Assembly (NCBI GenBank): GCA_964035545.1
Contig: OZ037773.1
Location: 5,906,251 to 5,970,250 of the forward strand
Direction of reading: 5' to 3'
Origin: Bugula neritina
Lineage: Eukaryota; Bryozoa; Gymnolaemata; Cheilostomatida; Bugulidae
DNA: 64,000 nucleotides
The notes beneath the pieces are model-generated. The model saw only the letters and a list, made by a program, of their open reading frames with translations. It had not been told where the DNA came from and did not search any database. Below, piece by piece: positions 1-11,455 of this stretch (the stretch's first letter is position 1; every line of letters begins with the position of its first letter). Position numbers and translations under genes: made by a program.

Positions 1-531
1 CTTGGTAATTACTTTACAGTTTTCTTGGTAACATGCTGTGTCACAAAGGTGAATTTAGTAGACATATTTCAAACAATAATTAAAAATTAAGCAGTATTTT
101 TAGCTTTTGTTCGCTTTTAATTTTTAGATTTTATTATATTCAATTTATTTAAAGGAAAGATAACTTCTTATACTGTAAATATTGATATTTTACTATATAT
201 AGTAATTCATTATTTGCAATATTATAATATATAGTAATATATTACTATATAGCAGTATATTACTTGTAGTATATTGCTATTTACAAATATATTACTTTAA
301 AGAAATATATTTTAGTTTTAGCATAATAATATATAGTAATATATTACTTGTAAAATAGTATTTATAAGACTAGCTGTTGTGTTGTCGCATGCACTAGCCT
401 GTAGTTACAAACATGTTTAATTACTAGTTGCTGTTGCCATTGGTTACATTAATAACAAACTAAACTAAAAATATGTCTCTAAGCTTAAATATGTCAAACA
501 CCTGCACCTTTATACTTTTATACTTTTAAAG

Positions 532-767
532 GTAAATTAGAGACAATTGATGAAGACATCAAAGTGATATTTTCTCAATACGGAGTAGCCAATGCATCTT
601 TTTTAATGACGGAGGCGAAGAAAGTGAGAAAATACTTTGAAAAGTCTAACACTACATCAGCCATGTACCAGGAGCTTTGGGACTCAGTGAATCAAGAGAC
701 ATTAGAGCGTGTAAGAGAGATTTACAGTGACGACATCCACATGTTTGGATACTCAGACTACTTCTAG
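532..767 (+). CDS. carbohydrate sulfotransferase, C-terminal exon (partial)
   Basis: This is a terminal exon: an AG acceptor at 530-531 opens a frame that runs to TAG at 765-767. The encoded tail of about 78 residues ends in IYSDDIHMFGYSDYF. An acidic residue followed by an aromatic/hydrophobic pair and FGY at the very C-terminus is typical of the Golgi carbohydrate sulfotransferase family (Sulfotransfer_2, chondroitin/dermatan/HNK-1 type), whose members transfer sulfate from PAPS to glycans. The PAPS-binding loops would lie in upstream exons outside the window, so the substrate cannot be inferred. An N-glycosylation sequon (NTT) is present. The family call rests on the tail motif only. Confidence 0.55.
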
Positions 768-1586
768 TTGACTGCAGTCAGCTAGATGAATAATCACACT
801 GAGAGTAACCAGAAAGGGTTTGGAACATAAGTGGATACAGGATGCTGATTGAACAGTCTATACCCTACTAGAGTATGTGAAAAAAAGAAAAGTAACCATG
901 AGAAACTGACAAAATTGATGAAATCACAAGAAAACTAGCTAAAATACACAAACCTGAGAGAAATTAATAATACTGCCGATAATTGCTAAAAAGTTCAAAT
1001 CTGCAAAATTTTAGCTCATCAAAATTTAACGTAATGCTTTGTATGTCAGAGCTACTTCTGACACCTGTACTTTAATCTATACCTCCAAGTATAAAATATA
1101 GCTATATATAGAGGCATTCCCCAAATACTTATAGTTTCAAGATGTTTCAAACTTATTCTAATTATTGCATATATATAGATAATTAGGGTATTTCTAATAA
1201 CAGAATATATTATTATATGGTTTAGTAGATATTAATTAATTTCAGTCATTATACTCAAACACTTTTTTTATGTAAAACGCTTTTGTATCTATGAAACATC
1301 AATCTATTTGTAATTCTCTTTTATAGCAGCAAAAACACATTAGTTTGAGTTTGGTTCGTTTTATAACTAAAAATATTGTATTCAGTGATCGCTGGCCTCT
1401 TGTTCTTTAAATAATACAAATTTATTCATGCAGTCAATAAGGTTTTACATAGTTTTGTACAGCTGCTACTCTATTTAAATAACAGTTAGTTCATGCAATA
1501 TATGTAAACAGCTGTTGCTATTTTATTGAATTACTTTTGCTATTACAATTTATTCCTTTAATGTACATTTCAAACAAGTGTTGATG

Positions 1587-1628
<42 letters not shown>

Positions 1629-2947
1629 ATATAACATAATATTGTATATTATATTATAATGTAAAATATATTGTAATCATATAATACCATAATGATATAT
1701 ATAATATAATGACAGACAATTTCACAATTACAGATGCATGTTTTATAAACACACACAACAACTTAAGCAATTTAAAGCTATATATAGTAGGGCCTACTGG
1801 CTTAATTAAAATATTTGCAAACTTGTAAAATAATACTTGGTCTTACCTAATGGTGATCTTGTTTTTATAATATACACAGTTGAAATTTAAAATTTTTCGT
1901 GAAAGTTATTGTAAGACTGCCGAGTACTAAGGTATAACATATATGGGTAAATACTATTTCTATGAACACTGTTGGTTCAAGTCCCTTAAAGAAAGATAAT
2001 AATTTGCAACTATTATATAATATGATTGATATACATATATGATATGTAAGAATATTATATTATATATAGTAGCTATATAATATTATAGCGTGTTATAAAT
2101 TTTGAAAGCATGCATGTGCAGTTTAAATTTGTGATATGCTAAAAGCTCAATGCTATACATACATAATATTAAATACTCACAAACTAAAAGCTGCAAAACA
2201 ATTACCATATTATGCAAGTTTAAAGCATATTTTCTCAAAGTTCCATTTTTTAAAAACATAAGAATTATTTATAATAAAAGTCGAATATATATTCATTTCA
2301 GTTGCTATTGGATCATGCAAACATGCAGGAGTGTGCTGCTATAAATTATTTTAGTATATCTATAAATGAATGTGCGTGTGAGTGTGTTAAGGTTTTATGC
2401 CATATGTCGGCCAGCATTATAAGGTGATGAGAGATTCCCAGTCAGTACTAATTGTTTATATATCTAATCACTAACCTAATAGGTCTGACACCACCTGCTA
2501 CAAAGCACTATTATCACGACCCGGCACAACCAGAGGTACATATTATAAAGCACTTTGTGGTTAGCTATACTTGAACATTGCTTGGTGAACATTAGGAAAA
2601 GTAAGTATAATATTATATACTAATATTACAGGTTGAAATATCTTTCTAGAGAGTTTTGTAGTGCCTTGAAAATTTCACAGTTGATAGTACACAGCTTATG
2701 TATCATCTTATACGCAAGTTATTTGTATTGGCATATTGAATATTTTTTATATTTTGAATCCCAAGTTTAATGAAATATTCAAATAATAACTGTGTTCAAG
2801 TCACTTAGGTACTTTATATACATACTTGTATATATTATAGCATATTAACATTGTAGTTATTTTATTTCCCTTTTTATGCAGTTGATATCTCGCATACATT
2901 TTTATATTATATCAATATTTTTGTATATTAATTTAGTTTAGCAAAGA
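768..2947. other. geneless AT-rich interval
   Basis: This interval holds the 3' flank of the sulfotransferase and the upstream region of the CUB-EGF gene. It contains a (TA)n tract near 1592-1623 followed by imperfect TA-rich sequence to about 1700. No frame with coding character was seen. A possible 5' non-coding exon for the next gene may end near 2600 (AAAAG followed by TAAGTA), but this is not firm. Confidence 0.6.
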
Positions 2948-5900
2948 ATGGCTCACCTCTTGACAACATTCTTTGTAAGTATTTCTGTTAAATTGGTTTA
3001 TAATATACTAATAATATTTTATATTTATATAATGCATACTATGCAGTTACAGTGAAAACATTGCATACATTATATATATATAAACAGATGCATCATGTCC
3101 CTGTAATGGGTTTTTAACAAATAATTATTATTGGTTATATTTTGTCTATAGCATATAATGCATAACTAATAATTCATATACTAAATTTATACCTAGTGTC
3201 AAAGTACTGTATATTATATAGCCAGTATATATATACAAGATGTTATGTGTCATGATTATTGTATGTGGAGACTAGCATTTAGCTGCTATAGAAGTAATAG
3301 AATTATGGAGTGTAACTTTTCATGATTTCAAGACACCTCTACTGTAGAAATGATGTGCTATTATATTGCATAAATACTCCCAGCTATATATAGTAGATGC
3401 TAAATTATTGTGTGATTACAAGATTGGAGCTGCTTAAAAGACATACCCTTGATATATTAATGCTGTTTTTGCTGAAGGTTTTATAAATAAATTTTAGCTC
3501 ACTTCCTGGCCTTCTTGAATCGGTTATTCTCAGATAAAACAATATAACAAGTTTCTTAAATGATCAGATCTAACGATACGATTGTTCTATAAAGTCAGTT
3601 ACTCTTAATTCAAGTAAAAATGGCTAAGGAAGAGGGAGGGGGGGGGTTAAGCGCCCATCTTGCTGAAAGATTTGTGGCAGAAATAACTTAGCCAGGATTG
3701 GAACTTATGACCTCATGACTGAGAATTACAAGATATTCTGAAAAGAAATGAACATATATCAAATACAATTAACTCAAAATTTTGATATATGTGTATATGG
3801 TTATAAAACTGAGCCAGAGTTTTATTTAGGACTTTTTAAATATATAGAGATAAATATTATTTTACTAAATGAAACACAAATTGGCAAAATGTTAACTAAT
3901 GAAATTGATATGAAGGTTTTAAAGCTATATGTACAAAACTAGGCAGTTTAGCTTGAGTGTATATATATTTTAGCTGCAGACTTTTGCTGTTTTTCTGTTG
4001 TTTATACAAGAAGGCCTGGTGGAGTCACATGAACAACATATGCCAGATGGTAAGTTACAGCCACCATACAAATTTATTACCACAAACGGTCAGCGATAAT
4101 GAGAAAGTCTAGAATGTTCTTTGTAATAAATTGAAGAATACAATATTTCAATGATTTTTAACAAATAAAATTTGATATACTATATTTAAGAAACTAAAAT
4201 CCTTGACAACAGAAAACTATTAAGCATAGCATAAAACCAACTACTGTTAAAAAAATTTGCATTGTTTGGGCCATCATAACATTGACAGATATCAAATATG
4301 AACTGCTTCCATGTGCTGTCTTGGTGTCTCTGTGTGGTTTCCATGTGCTGTTCTGGTCTCTCCAGCCCCGTCTTGCTATGGACATCTGCACGCTGAGAGT
4401 GGTTCATTGGCCTCCACCAACTACCCGGGACTCTACCCCAACAACGTCTGCTGCGTCTGGAACATCAGTGTTCCTGTCGGCCTCATCACTCTGGACTTTG
4501 TAGACTTCCATCTGGAGAAAAGCAGGAAATGCAAGAACGATGTTCTGCAGGTTCTAACTGGGCTCAACTAACAAATAGAACTATACTATATTAAGCTCAT
4601 TAATTTACAGAATTAAACTAAAACTGTACGTGTGTATATATATATATAGTGGGAATAATCTGGTCCAGTTTAATACATATTAGTATAAACTAGTGGATGT
4701 TGCCTGTATAGCTTTCTTAGATTGTGTGAGCAAGCTTTTCTCAAGGCAGCAGTTACTATAATAAAACTAAAAATATCCCTTAGATTTTTTGTATATTATA
4801 CATCTGCTTTGCTGTTTTATAAATACAGATTCTGCTGCAGTATAGCAAATGAAGACTAAGTTCTTAATGTATTTTAGTTTTACGATGGGGCATCAGGATA
4901 TTTCTTAGGACAAAGCTGTGGAAAGACCCCAGGAGCTACAGTTAGCAGTTATTCCAACTCCGTAGTTATTGTTTTCATCACAGATTTCACCCACAGAAGA
5001 AGTGGCTGGCTTTTGAACTGGAGTTGTAAGAAAATTTTCTCAGTACTAACTAACTTTAGATATCTTGAAACTTTATTATCTTCTATAATCTGTTTTAATA
5101 ACTTGCATTGTTTCGCTTTGCTGAATATTTTTATAATTTAAATGTATTAAGTCTATATAGTAAAGTTTACAATCAGCCGGTTTTAAGAGCTTTATAACAC
5201 TATGATGTTACAGGGCTCAGAGCTGGTGCGGTGTTTAAACCTGGTGCTATTAAGTTAAACTTTCTAAGTGCAAAAGTAAAAAAAGACAACAGGTTTACTT
5301 TTTGTTTATTTTGTACATGCTAAAGAAAGCAAGGAACTTGTGAAATAATGCACACAATTTTGCTTCACTGTTATTGACTGTTTTCAAAGGAAAAGGCAAA
5401 CTGTATCATGCTTGTGAGTAAACCGATAGCTTATTACATAGTTTTATATTTATATGAGCAAAAACAGATTAAGTTAGGAAAAAGAAAACTTAAACTTGTT
5501 GACTATAAGCTTTGATTATTCAGAGTCAGTGAGCTTAATTCATTTATGAGTAAAGGTATCACATAAAACTCTTTTATTTTGTCATATATTTTATATCGCA
5601 TATTTTTGCAAAAAATGATTTTAATACAAATCATATTATGTAATATGTGATGATATTATTTTATTGAAAGCAAAATAATGTACGTGTTGACCATTTGCAG
5701 CCATTGATACGTGTAACCAGAAGGCCTACTGCTTGTGTAGTAAGTATGCCACCTGCACTCGAACCAACTACTACCCAGGCTACACCTGCACCTGCAATGA
5801 AGGCTACACAGGAAATGGCTTTGAATGCCAAGGTTAGAAAGTTGTTATAAATTCTAATAAAGCACAACTCAAAAATAATTTAAATATAAATATGATCAAC

Positions 5901-6331
5901 CACCATCTGGAACTGATTATAGTACTAGTAGCACACTAATTCACATACAAGCCCATGCAGTGTTATTTGCATAAGCTGTATTTTATAGCTATATCAAATA
6001 TAAAATATGAAAAATAAACATACGCTTTGAATTTCGGACTTATTGAATGAAAATTTTATTTTGTTTTATTTTTAAATATATACGCTTTGATGTATTGAAC
6101 TTTTTATACCCCGTTTTCCAATGTATTACTACCAGCTCAGCTACACTGAAGTATTAATACTCTGTACATGCAGTAATACTGTTCAGAGAATAACTCTATG
6201 GTAGTGTGTATCACATATGACATTAGACTAATAAATTATAATGAACTGCATGTAGTCTATTGATTTTTATATATTCTTAATTTTTAGCTGAACCAGCACC
6301 CAATCCCTGGGGAGGGCCTGCTTCAATATAG
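2948..6331 (+). CDS. secreted CUB-EGF protein (201 aa, six exons)
   Basis: Exons: 2948-2974, 3980-4049, 4366-4550, 4878-5025, 5701-5832 and 6288-6331. They join in one frame (606 nt) with matching phases; the donor after 4550 (GTTCTA) is weak. Residues 1 to about 23 form a signal peptide (MAHLLTTFF, then TFAVFLLFI). A CUB domain follows, from SCYGHLHAESGSLASTNYPG through FYDGASGYFLGQSCG to WLLNWS, with the NYP motif and the paired cysteines expected of the fold. Exon 5 is one EGF-like module (DTCNQ to GNGFEC) with seven cysteines, one more than usual. The tail is short and Pro/Gly-rich. No enzyme domain or membrane anchor is present, so it is probably an extracellular binding or matrix protein; its ligand is unknown. 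Confidence 0.85.
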
Positions 6332-6656
6332 AACTCTTTGAAACGCTCAATATATATGGAAAGTTAATACTTATTTACAGCCATGATGACTAAAGGACGT
6401 GTAAAAAGACTTTCATTGAATGAAAATTGTTCATTTGTATTTTTCTCTATTAGAAAACAATATAAACCATATCAAAATAAAACAGAATATTGCAATGGAA
6501 ATGTTTCGCTGTTGCCGTTAAAAACTGGAGATTTTTCATGAATTCATTTTTGAGTAACTAAAAAAATAGATTCCTTAGATAATTATTACTGATGGCTTAA
6601 TTAGTAATGTTTTTTCATTTTCTTTTTGTCATTGTACGAGTAGTAAATAATGATAA

Positions 6657-6690
6657 TAATGAATAATAATAATAATAATAATAATAATGA
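6657..6690. repeat. (AAT)n microsatellite
   Basis: A run of AAT/TAA triplets lies in the 3' flank of the CUB-EGF gene. Confidence 0.8.
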
Positions 6691-7172
6691 AATAAACTCA
6701 AAATTAAAATGTAATTATAACCTCATAATTGTTGGTATTTCATCTAATAATTTTTTAAAAGAAATTATCTTTGCCAAGTCCTTATAGTGGAGGTTAGGAA
6801 TGAATGCAAAAGTATGTTTGCATTTCAAAAGTATTCTGCATTGCCTTGTGATCAAAAAGGGATTTAAAGGGTTGTCTTATTTGTATTTAGTGAATGCTAT
6901 TCATTAGACACTAACTTAATGGGTATATTGCAAGCAATTAGATGCAAATTTATTTGCTTGTAGGACAAATATGCATCGTAGAAATAATAAAGTTTGTGTT
7001 ATTGAAAGCAAGTGCCAGTGAAAATTCTGCTTGTATAATTAGAAATGTATTAACATGATCCTAAAATGTGCTATATAGCTACTGTGAATTTACGACGGTC
7101 CTTGTACTATAAAATAGATTGTTGAAAGTACAGCTTCCCTGGATTGTCACGGCATAAAGTTAAAGTTCAAAG

Positions 7173-7180
7173 TGACGTCA
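7173..7180. promoter_or_regulatory. CRE-like palindrome TGACGTCA
   Basis: A perfect 8-bp cAMP-response-element palindrome lies about 97 bp upstream of the ATG of cyclase copy 1, a promoter-proximal distance. Such sites are bound by CREB/ATF factors. I did not see it at the same place upstream of copies 2 or 3. It is a sequence match only. Confidence 0.35.
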
Positions 7181-7276
7181 ATGCCACTCTGATAATAGGT
7201 CATCTCTGGTAGCAGCATATATTATATGGCTCACTGCACTTACTGGGGTCAATAGCTATAAGTTGCTCTGCACACA

Positions 7277-10200
7277 ATGAATCTACTCCAGGTTAGTTTC
7301 TTTTTACACATTTATTGCTATACATGCACTGAATATGCCAGTTATAGGTGAATTTAAGTAGTCCATTTGTTTTTATTGGCAATTTTTTAATCTAACAAAA
7401 AACTTATGCAAGCTTATAGTCACTATCCCTGTGAGAAACCCCTGATAGAAAGGGTTATTGTTTAAGCGGGCTAAGGACTTATTTAGATGAGGCACAAAAG
7501 CAATTATGACTAGATGCTCTTCTTAACACATCACCAATGGCCTTTTTCTGGGTTCGAACCCATAACTTTGTGGTTACTATATATGCAAACGCTCTAACCC
7601 CTATAGACCAGCTTTTTGTTTACAGAGATAGCCTTTATTAAACAAGGCCAATGGTTCTTTTCAACTTGATGTTAATCCTCAAAACATATCAAAGCAGAAA
7701 GAAAGCTGAAAGCAGGCAAGACATGTAACTTATTCCCATAGACTCATTTCTGTTGCAGGATATCCCAATCTATCTGGTGTTGGTGATAGCTTCAGTGGAA
7801 TGCAAACAGGTGCTTGTTGATTTGTCACATTCTCTCAATGCCGATGTCCCTATTTATCCCAACAGTAAGTCATAAAATTAATAAATCTGTCATAAATATC
7901 TAGCTGGGCATAGATGTGGGAGTTTATTATCGTGGCTGTAACTTTACAGAAAAAAGTCATGAGAGACTAATGGTATAGCAAATACAAAAATACCAGAAAC
8001 TTAAGTTGCAGCTAAATGAACAAATTGGAAATTATTTTTATGCCCCATTAAGTTTTTGGCAATTACATTAATCTAGTCACTTTGAATAAAATTGAATAGC
8101 TGTAACAAAATACTGTGAGAACAATTTACTGTTATTATGTTACCGTCAAATAAACTTGTTGAAACGATTAAGAACTGAAATGACCATGTGCCCATAGTGG
8201 CTATTATGGCTGGTAAAGTAATTTCTAGTTTCATTACTGCACTGTGGTTTAATGGTACTTCACTGCATTACTGCACTGTGGTTTAATGGTACTTCACTGC
8301 ATTACTGCACTGTGGTTTAATGGTACTTCACTGCATTACTGCACTGTGGTTCATAGTAGTACTTCACTGAGCCACTCTACAGTTTTTTAAACTATTAAGT
8401 TTTAACTTTTTCAATTGCAGCTGTGGTTAATGCAAGTACAGCTACACTATTAACTGTTTGTGCATTTTTTCCCTTGAATTAGATCAGGAGTTTGAGCTAT
8501 CTGTCGTTGTCAATGGCACTGTTAATGGCAAGTGGCTTTCATACAACAATATATTATTTTATGAGCATACGAGCACGCACCTAGACGCCCCCTCCCACTT
8601 TGCTTCTTTTGATGGAGTCTATTATGCTGCTACTATCCCAGTAGAAAGGTGAAAAAAATTCCCTAGTATTATATAACTAAATTTAGTTGATTTGATTATC
8701 GATTATAATACTTAATATGTCATATAGAACACAAGCATCACCTAGCCATTTTTGCACTTTTGGCACTTGAAAATATTCCTAAATTTAGTTGAAAACAACT
8801 GAAATGGTATACAGTGCTCTTCATAAAAGAGAGAGGCTATCAATTATCTAAATTTATTCATTATTTACCTTCAAGCCAAATATTAAGCTTTGCTAAAAAA
8901 CTTTATAAATTAATGTAAAAAACTGGGGTCAACTTTTCAAAAATGTCAAAGAAACAAAATTTATTACCAAATATCATGCTGTGGTTAATAAAATATCACC
9001 CCAAGTTTGCCAAGTTATGCTTTTATATGACACATATTATGAATATATTTTTCAATCAACAAAATGTTAACTAATACGAATTGTATGAATATTCAGTAAA
9101 ACTTGCATTGCCATTGTAGACTAGTTGGCCCACTCAGCGTTATCAATTTGGAAGAGAAAAGCGATGCAGATCGAGACTATCGAGTTACTGCTGATGACAT
9201 CACTTCCTATGAGAAAGAATTTGGAAAAATACCCAAAGGAGGCATTGTAAGTGGAGCTTTTCACGTCAAAAAAGCATCAATAATTATCTGAAATAAATAT
9301 TGTCTGTAGTGAAAGTTGGGTGGTCGTTCAGGAAAGCAGTTCCCCTCGCTAATATGTGATAAAAGTTTATTAATTTTAATACAAACTATTCCATAATCTT
9401 TTTATAAAATTTATAGCTCGAGTTTATTTCATTGAAAAATAATTGCCCTCCCCACTGGGATTCGAACCCGAGACTTCTGGCTTGCAAGCAAGTGTGCTAA
9501 CCATTACACCACGGGAGCCACTGGGTAAACTCGATCATCACTACATTTGTTTAATAAAATTTGAGGTGATTCTATGTTGTAGCAGTTTTATACCCAAAGT
9601 GAACGATTCTTCTATCTAATCGGTAATTTTCAGTAGGTAACCAAGATCTTTAAATATATTATTATTCTGCTTAAGTTTTCGGTAAATTGTTTATGCTTAG
9701 TGAAACTACTTTTAGGTAATATTTGACTTTGGTTGGTCAAAGTACTGGAATAATTTTGAAGGAATATATGGAGCTGCAAGAAATGGCACAACTTTTCATT
9801 TCCCAGGCCTTGGAATTGATGCAGCTGAAGTCCTTGCAGACAGAGGTGTTTACGGTAAGGCAACTCCAAATTATTTTATGTTGCCCGGTTCAAAATGCTT
9901 CACAATATAACTTTAATATTTCAAACTTGAAAATTTAATTTCAAGCACTAATAGTAATAATAACTTAATATATTACCTATAAAAGAATTGTTTTTATTGT
10001 GGCCAATATTTGGAGCTCTTTTGATAAATGTCTTTCCTAGCATAAGCTATAATCTTTACTAGGATTCGAACCACTGCATGACCCTGTGTTTACTAGGCCA
10101 ATGCTCTAACCTCTGCTTTTCTTTACTCAATAAATACCATCAATTAAATAAAATAAATAAAAATTTTAGTTTTAGTTTATTTTTAGTTTTTTATGTTGGA

Positions 10201-10630
10201 TATGTGTTACAGGTGTAGGTATTGATACACCCTCTGTAGACTATGGACCCAGTCAGGACTATCCCGCACATTACTATTTACACGGTAGAAATATTTATCA
10301 CTTGGAGAATGTAGGCTCTATGAGTGCTCTACCAAAAGGAGGAAAAGGTAAGACAACTTCTTACCTTGCTATCTAATACGATCTTAAAATATTATTTTGC
10401 ATTTAATGATTTAATGTTACTAAGGTAAGCACTTTCGTGGTGATACTGTTATTGTATTTGTAGGTGTTACACTGTTTGTTGGAGCTATGAAGATAGACTC
10501 AGGCTCAGGTGGCCCAGTTAGACTCATTGCTATGTTTGATGATGAAGAAGGTGGAATATCTACTGGGACAGCCACAGGCTATGGAATTCACTTGCTCACT
10601 ACTGCTGTAGCATGTGTCATTATTGGCTAA
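7277..10630 (+). CDS. cyclase-family hydrolase, copy 1 (284 aa, seven exons)
   Basis: Exons: 7277-7291, 7759-7864, 8483-8648, 9120-9246, 9716-9854, 10213-10347 and 10464-10630, joining to 855 nt. The protein belongs to the cyclase family PF04199, which includes bacterial-type kynurenine formamidase and isatin hydrolase: metal-dependent enzymes cleaving amide bonds. A signal peptide (residues 1 to about 21, IYLVLVIASVEC) precedes VDLSHSLN, the usual family start. The metal motif is H69-TST-H73-L-D75-APS-H79; the glycine normally before TH is serine here. Further family blocks are IFDFGWSKYW, FHFPGLGIDAAE, GIDTPSVDYGPS, LENVGSMSALPKG and FVGAMKIDSGSGGP. The C-terminus ends in a hydrophobic stretch (HLLTTAVACVIIG) with no cytosolic residues, as in GPI-anchor signals. 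Substrate unknown. It is first of three tandem paralogues. Confidence 0.92.
7515..7625 (-). mobile_element. tRNA-derived SINE-like copy
   Basis: On the minus strand this has a pol III B-box (GGGTTCGAACCC) preceded by a degenerate tRNA-like A-box region (GGGGTTAGAGCG). It lies in intron 1 of cyclase copy 1. It looks like a different SINE lineage from the copies near 9.4-12.4 kb. Ends are approximate. Confidence 0.5.
8233..8370. repeat. 34-bp minisatellite, four copies
   Basis: Units begin at 8233, 8267, 8301 and 8335 with ATTACTGCACTGTGGTTTAA. The first three are essentially identical and the fourth is diverged. The array is in intron 2 of cyclase copy 1. Confidence 0.9.
9430..9548 (-). mobile_element. 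tRNA-derived SINE, family A
   Basis: Read on the minus strand, it has an A-box-like segment (TGGTGTAATGGTTAGCAC) and a perfect B-box (GGTTCGAATCC), flanked upstream by GAGTTTACCCAGTGG and downstream by a TTATTTTTCAAT-type tail shared with the copies at 11.5 and 12.3 kb. The acceptor-like arms still pair (CTCCC with GGGAG), but the anticodon arm does not fold, so this is a retroposon head rather than a tRNA gene. It is in intron 4 of cyclase copy 1. Confidence 0.7.
10050..10130 (-). mobile_element. tRNA-derived SINE-like fragment
   Basis: The minus strand contains a B-box (GGTTCGAATCC) and an upstream A-box-like AGAGGTTAGAGCATTGGCC. It lies in intron 5 of cyclase copy 1 and resembles the element at 7.5 kb more than family A. 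Ends are uncertain. Confidence 0.5.
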
Positions 10631-11455
10631 TTAGAATCTTTCTGCAAACTTCATGAAAATGAAATTTATAATTTTTAACAATAAGTAGAAATAGAAACAT
10701 ATTGTATCTTCTTCCCAATTTCCAGTCAATAAAAATTTTAGGAATAGCCATACAAAAAACAATTATTTTAACTTGCTTAACTGCTTTGATTATTAAAGCT
10801 TTTTTTTCTAAATGACAGATGCACAAATTTATTTTTTGTGTTTGGTGTGGTGATAATTGTATTTAACTGTAGTATATTCTAAAAGTTTAACATAGTATTA
10901 TTGATGCAATAAATTTTACTATTTGAGGAAAATTACAAGATTTAGTTTATCCGAACTTGAACATTGTTTGAGTACGATATGTTATTATTTGATTATTGTG
11001 TATTCAAGTTGTAAAATTTATATTCAAAAATTAGACTTCAGCCAAGATTACTGCTTCAAAAGGCATTCTATTTGGAGCAGGTTTTATCATTAAACATGGC
11101 AACCAAGTCCATACATATAGTAAAGTTATTATAAGGAGCCTATTTATAGATTCTGGTTGAAAACTTTGCCCTCTCCTATTCATATCGATAGTAATAATGA
11201 ACTACTTATTGTTCGTGCCAACGTATCCATGCAGCTATACTGCTGCATAGTCTAGTCTAACATATTTTACTGAATGAAGGATCGCGTAGACTGTAATACG
11301 AAATAGACATAATAAAGGATATAATGAAGGCTCATCCATCACAAAAGTCAAATTAGTGGTTATTTGTTCATAAGCTGGTTGAACTGCAACGCGTGAGCTA
11401 CACAACCAATAACTGTTCTATAGGCAGTATGCTTTTCAAGAAGGAGCTGCACAAT

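Noticed and set aside
4186-4571. Several overlapping frames on both strands at 4.2-4.6 kb
   Set aside because: They are shadows of CUB exon 3 of the secreted CUB-EGF gene.
9446-9530. Candidate tRNA gene with good A and B boxes
   Set aside because: The anticodon arm does not form a stem, and the same sequence recurs with shared flanks at 11.5 and 12.3 kb, so it is a SINE head.
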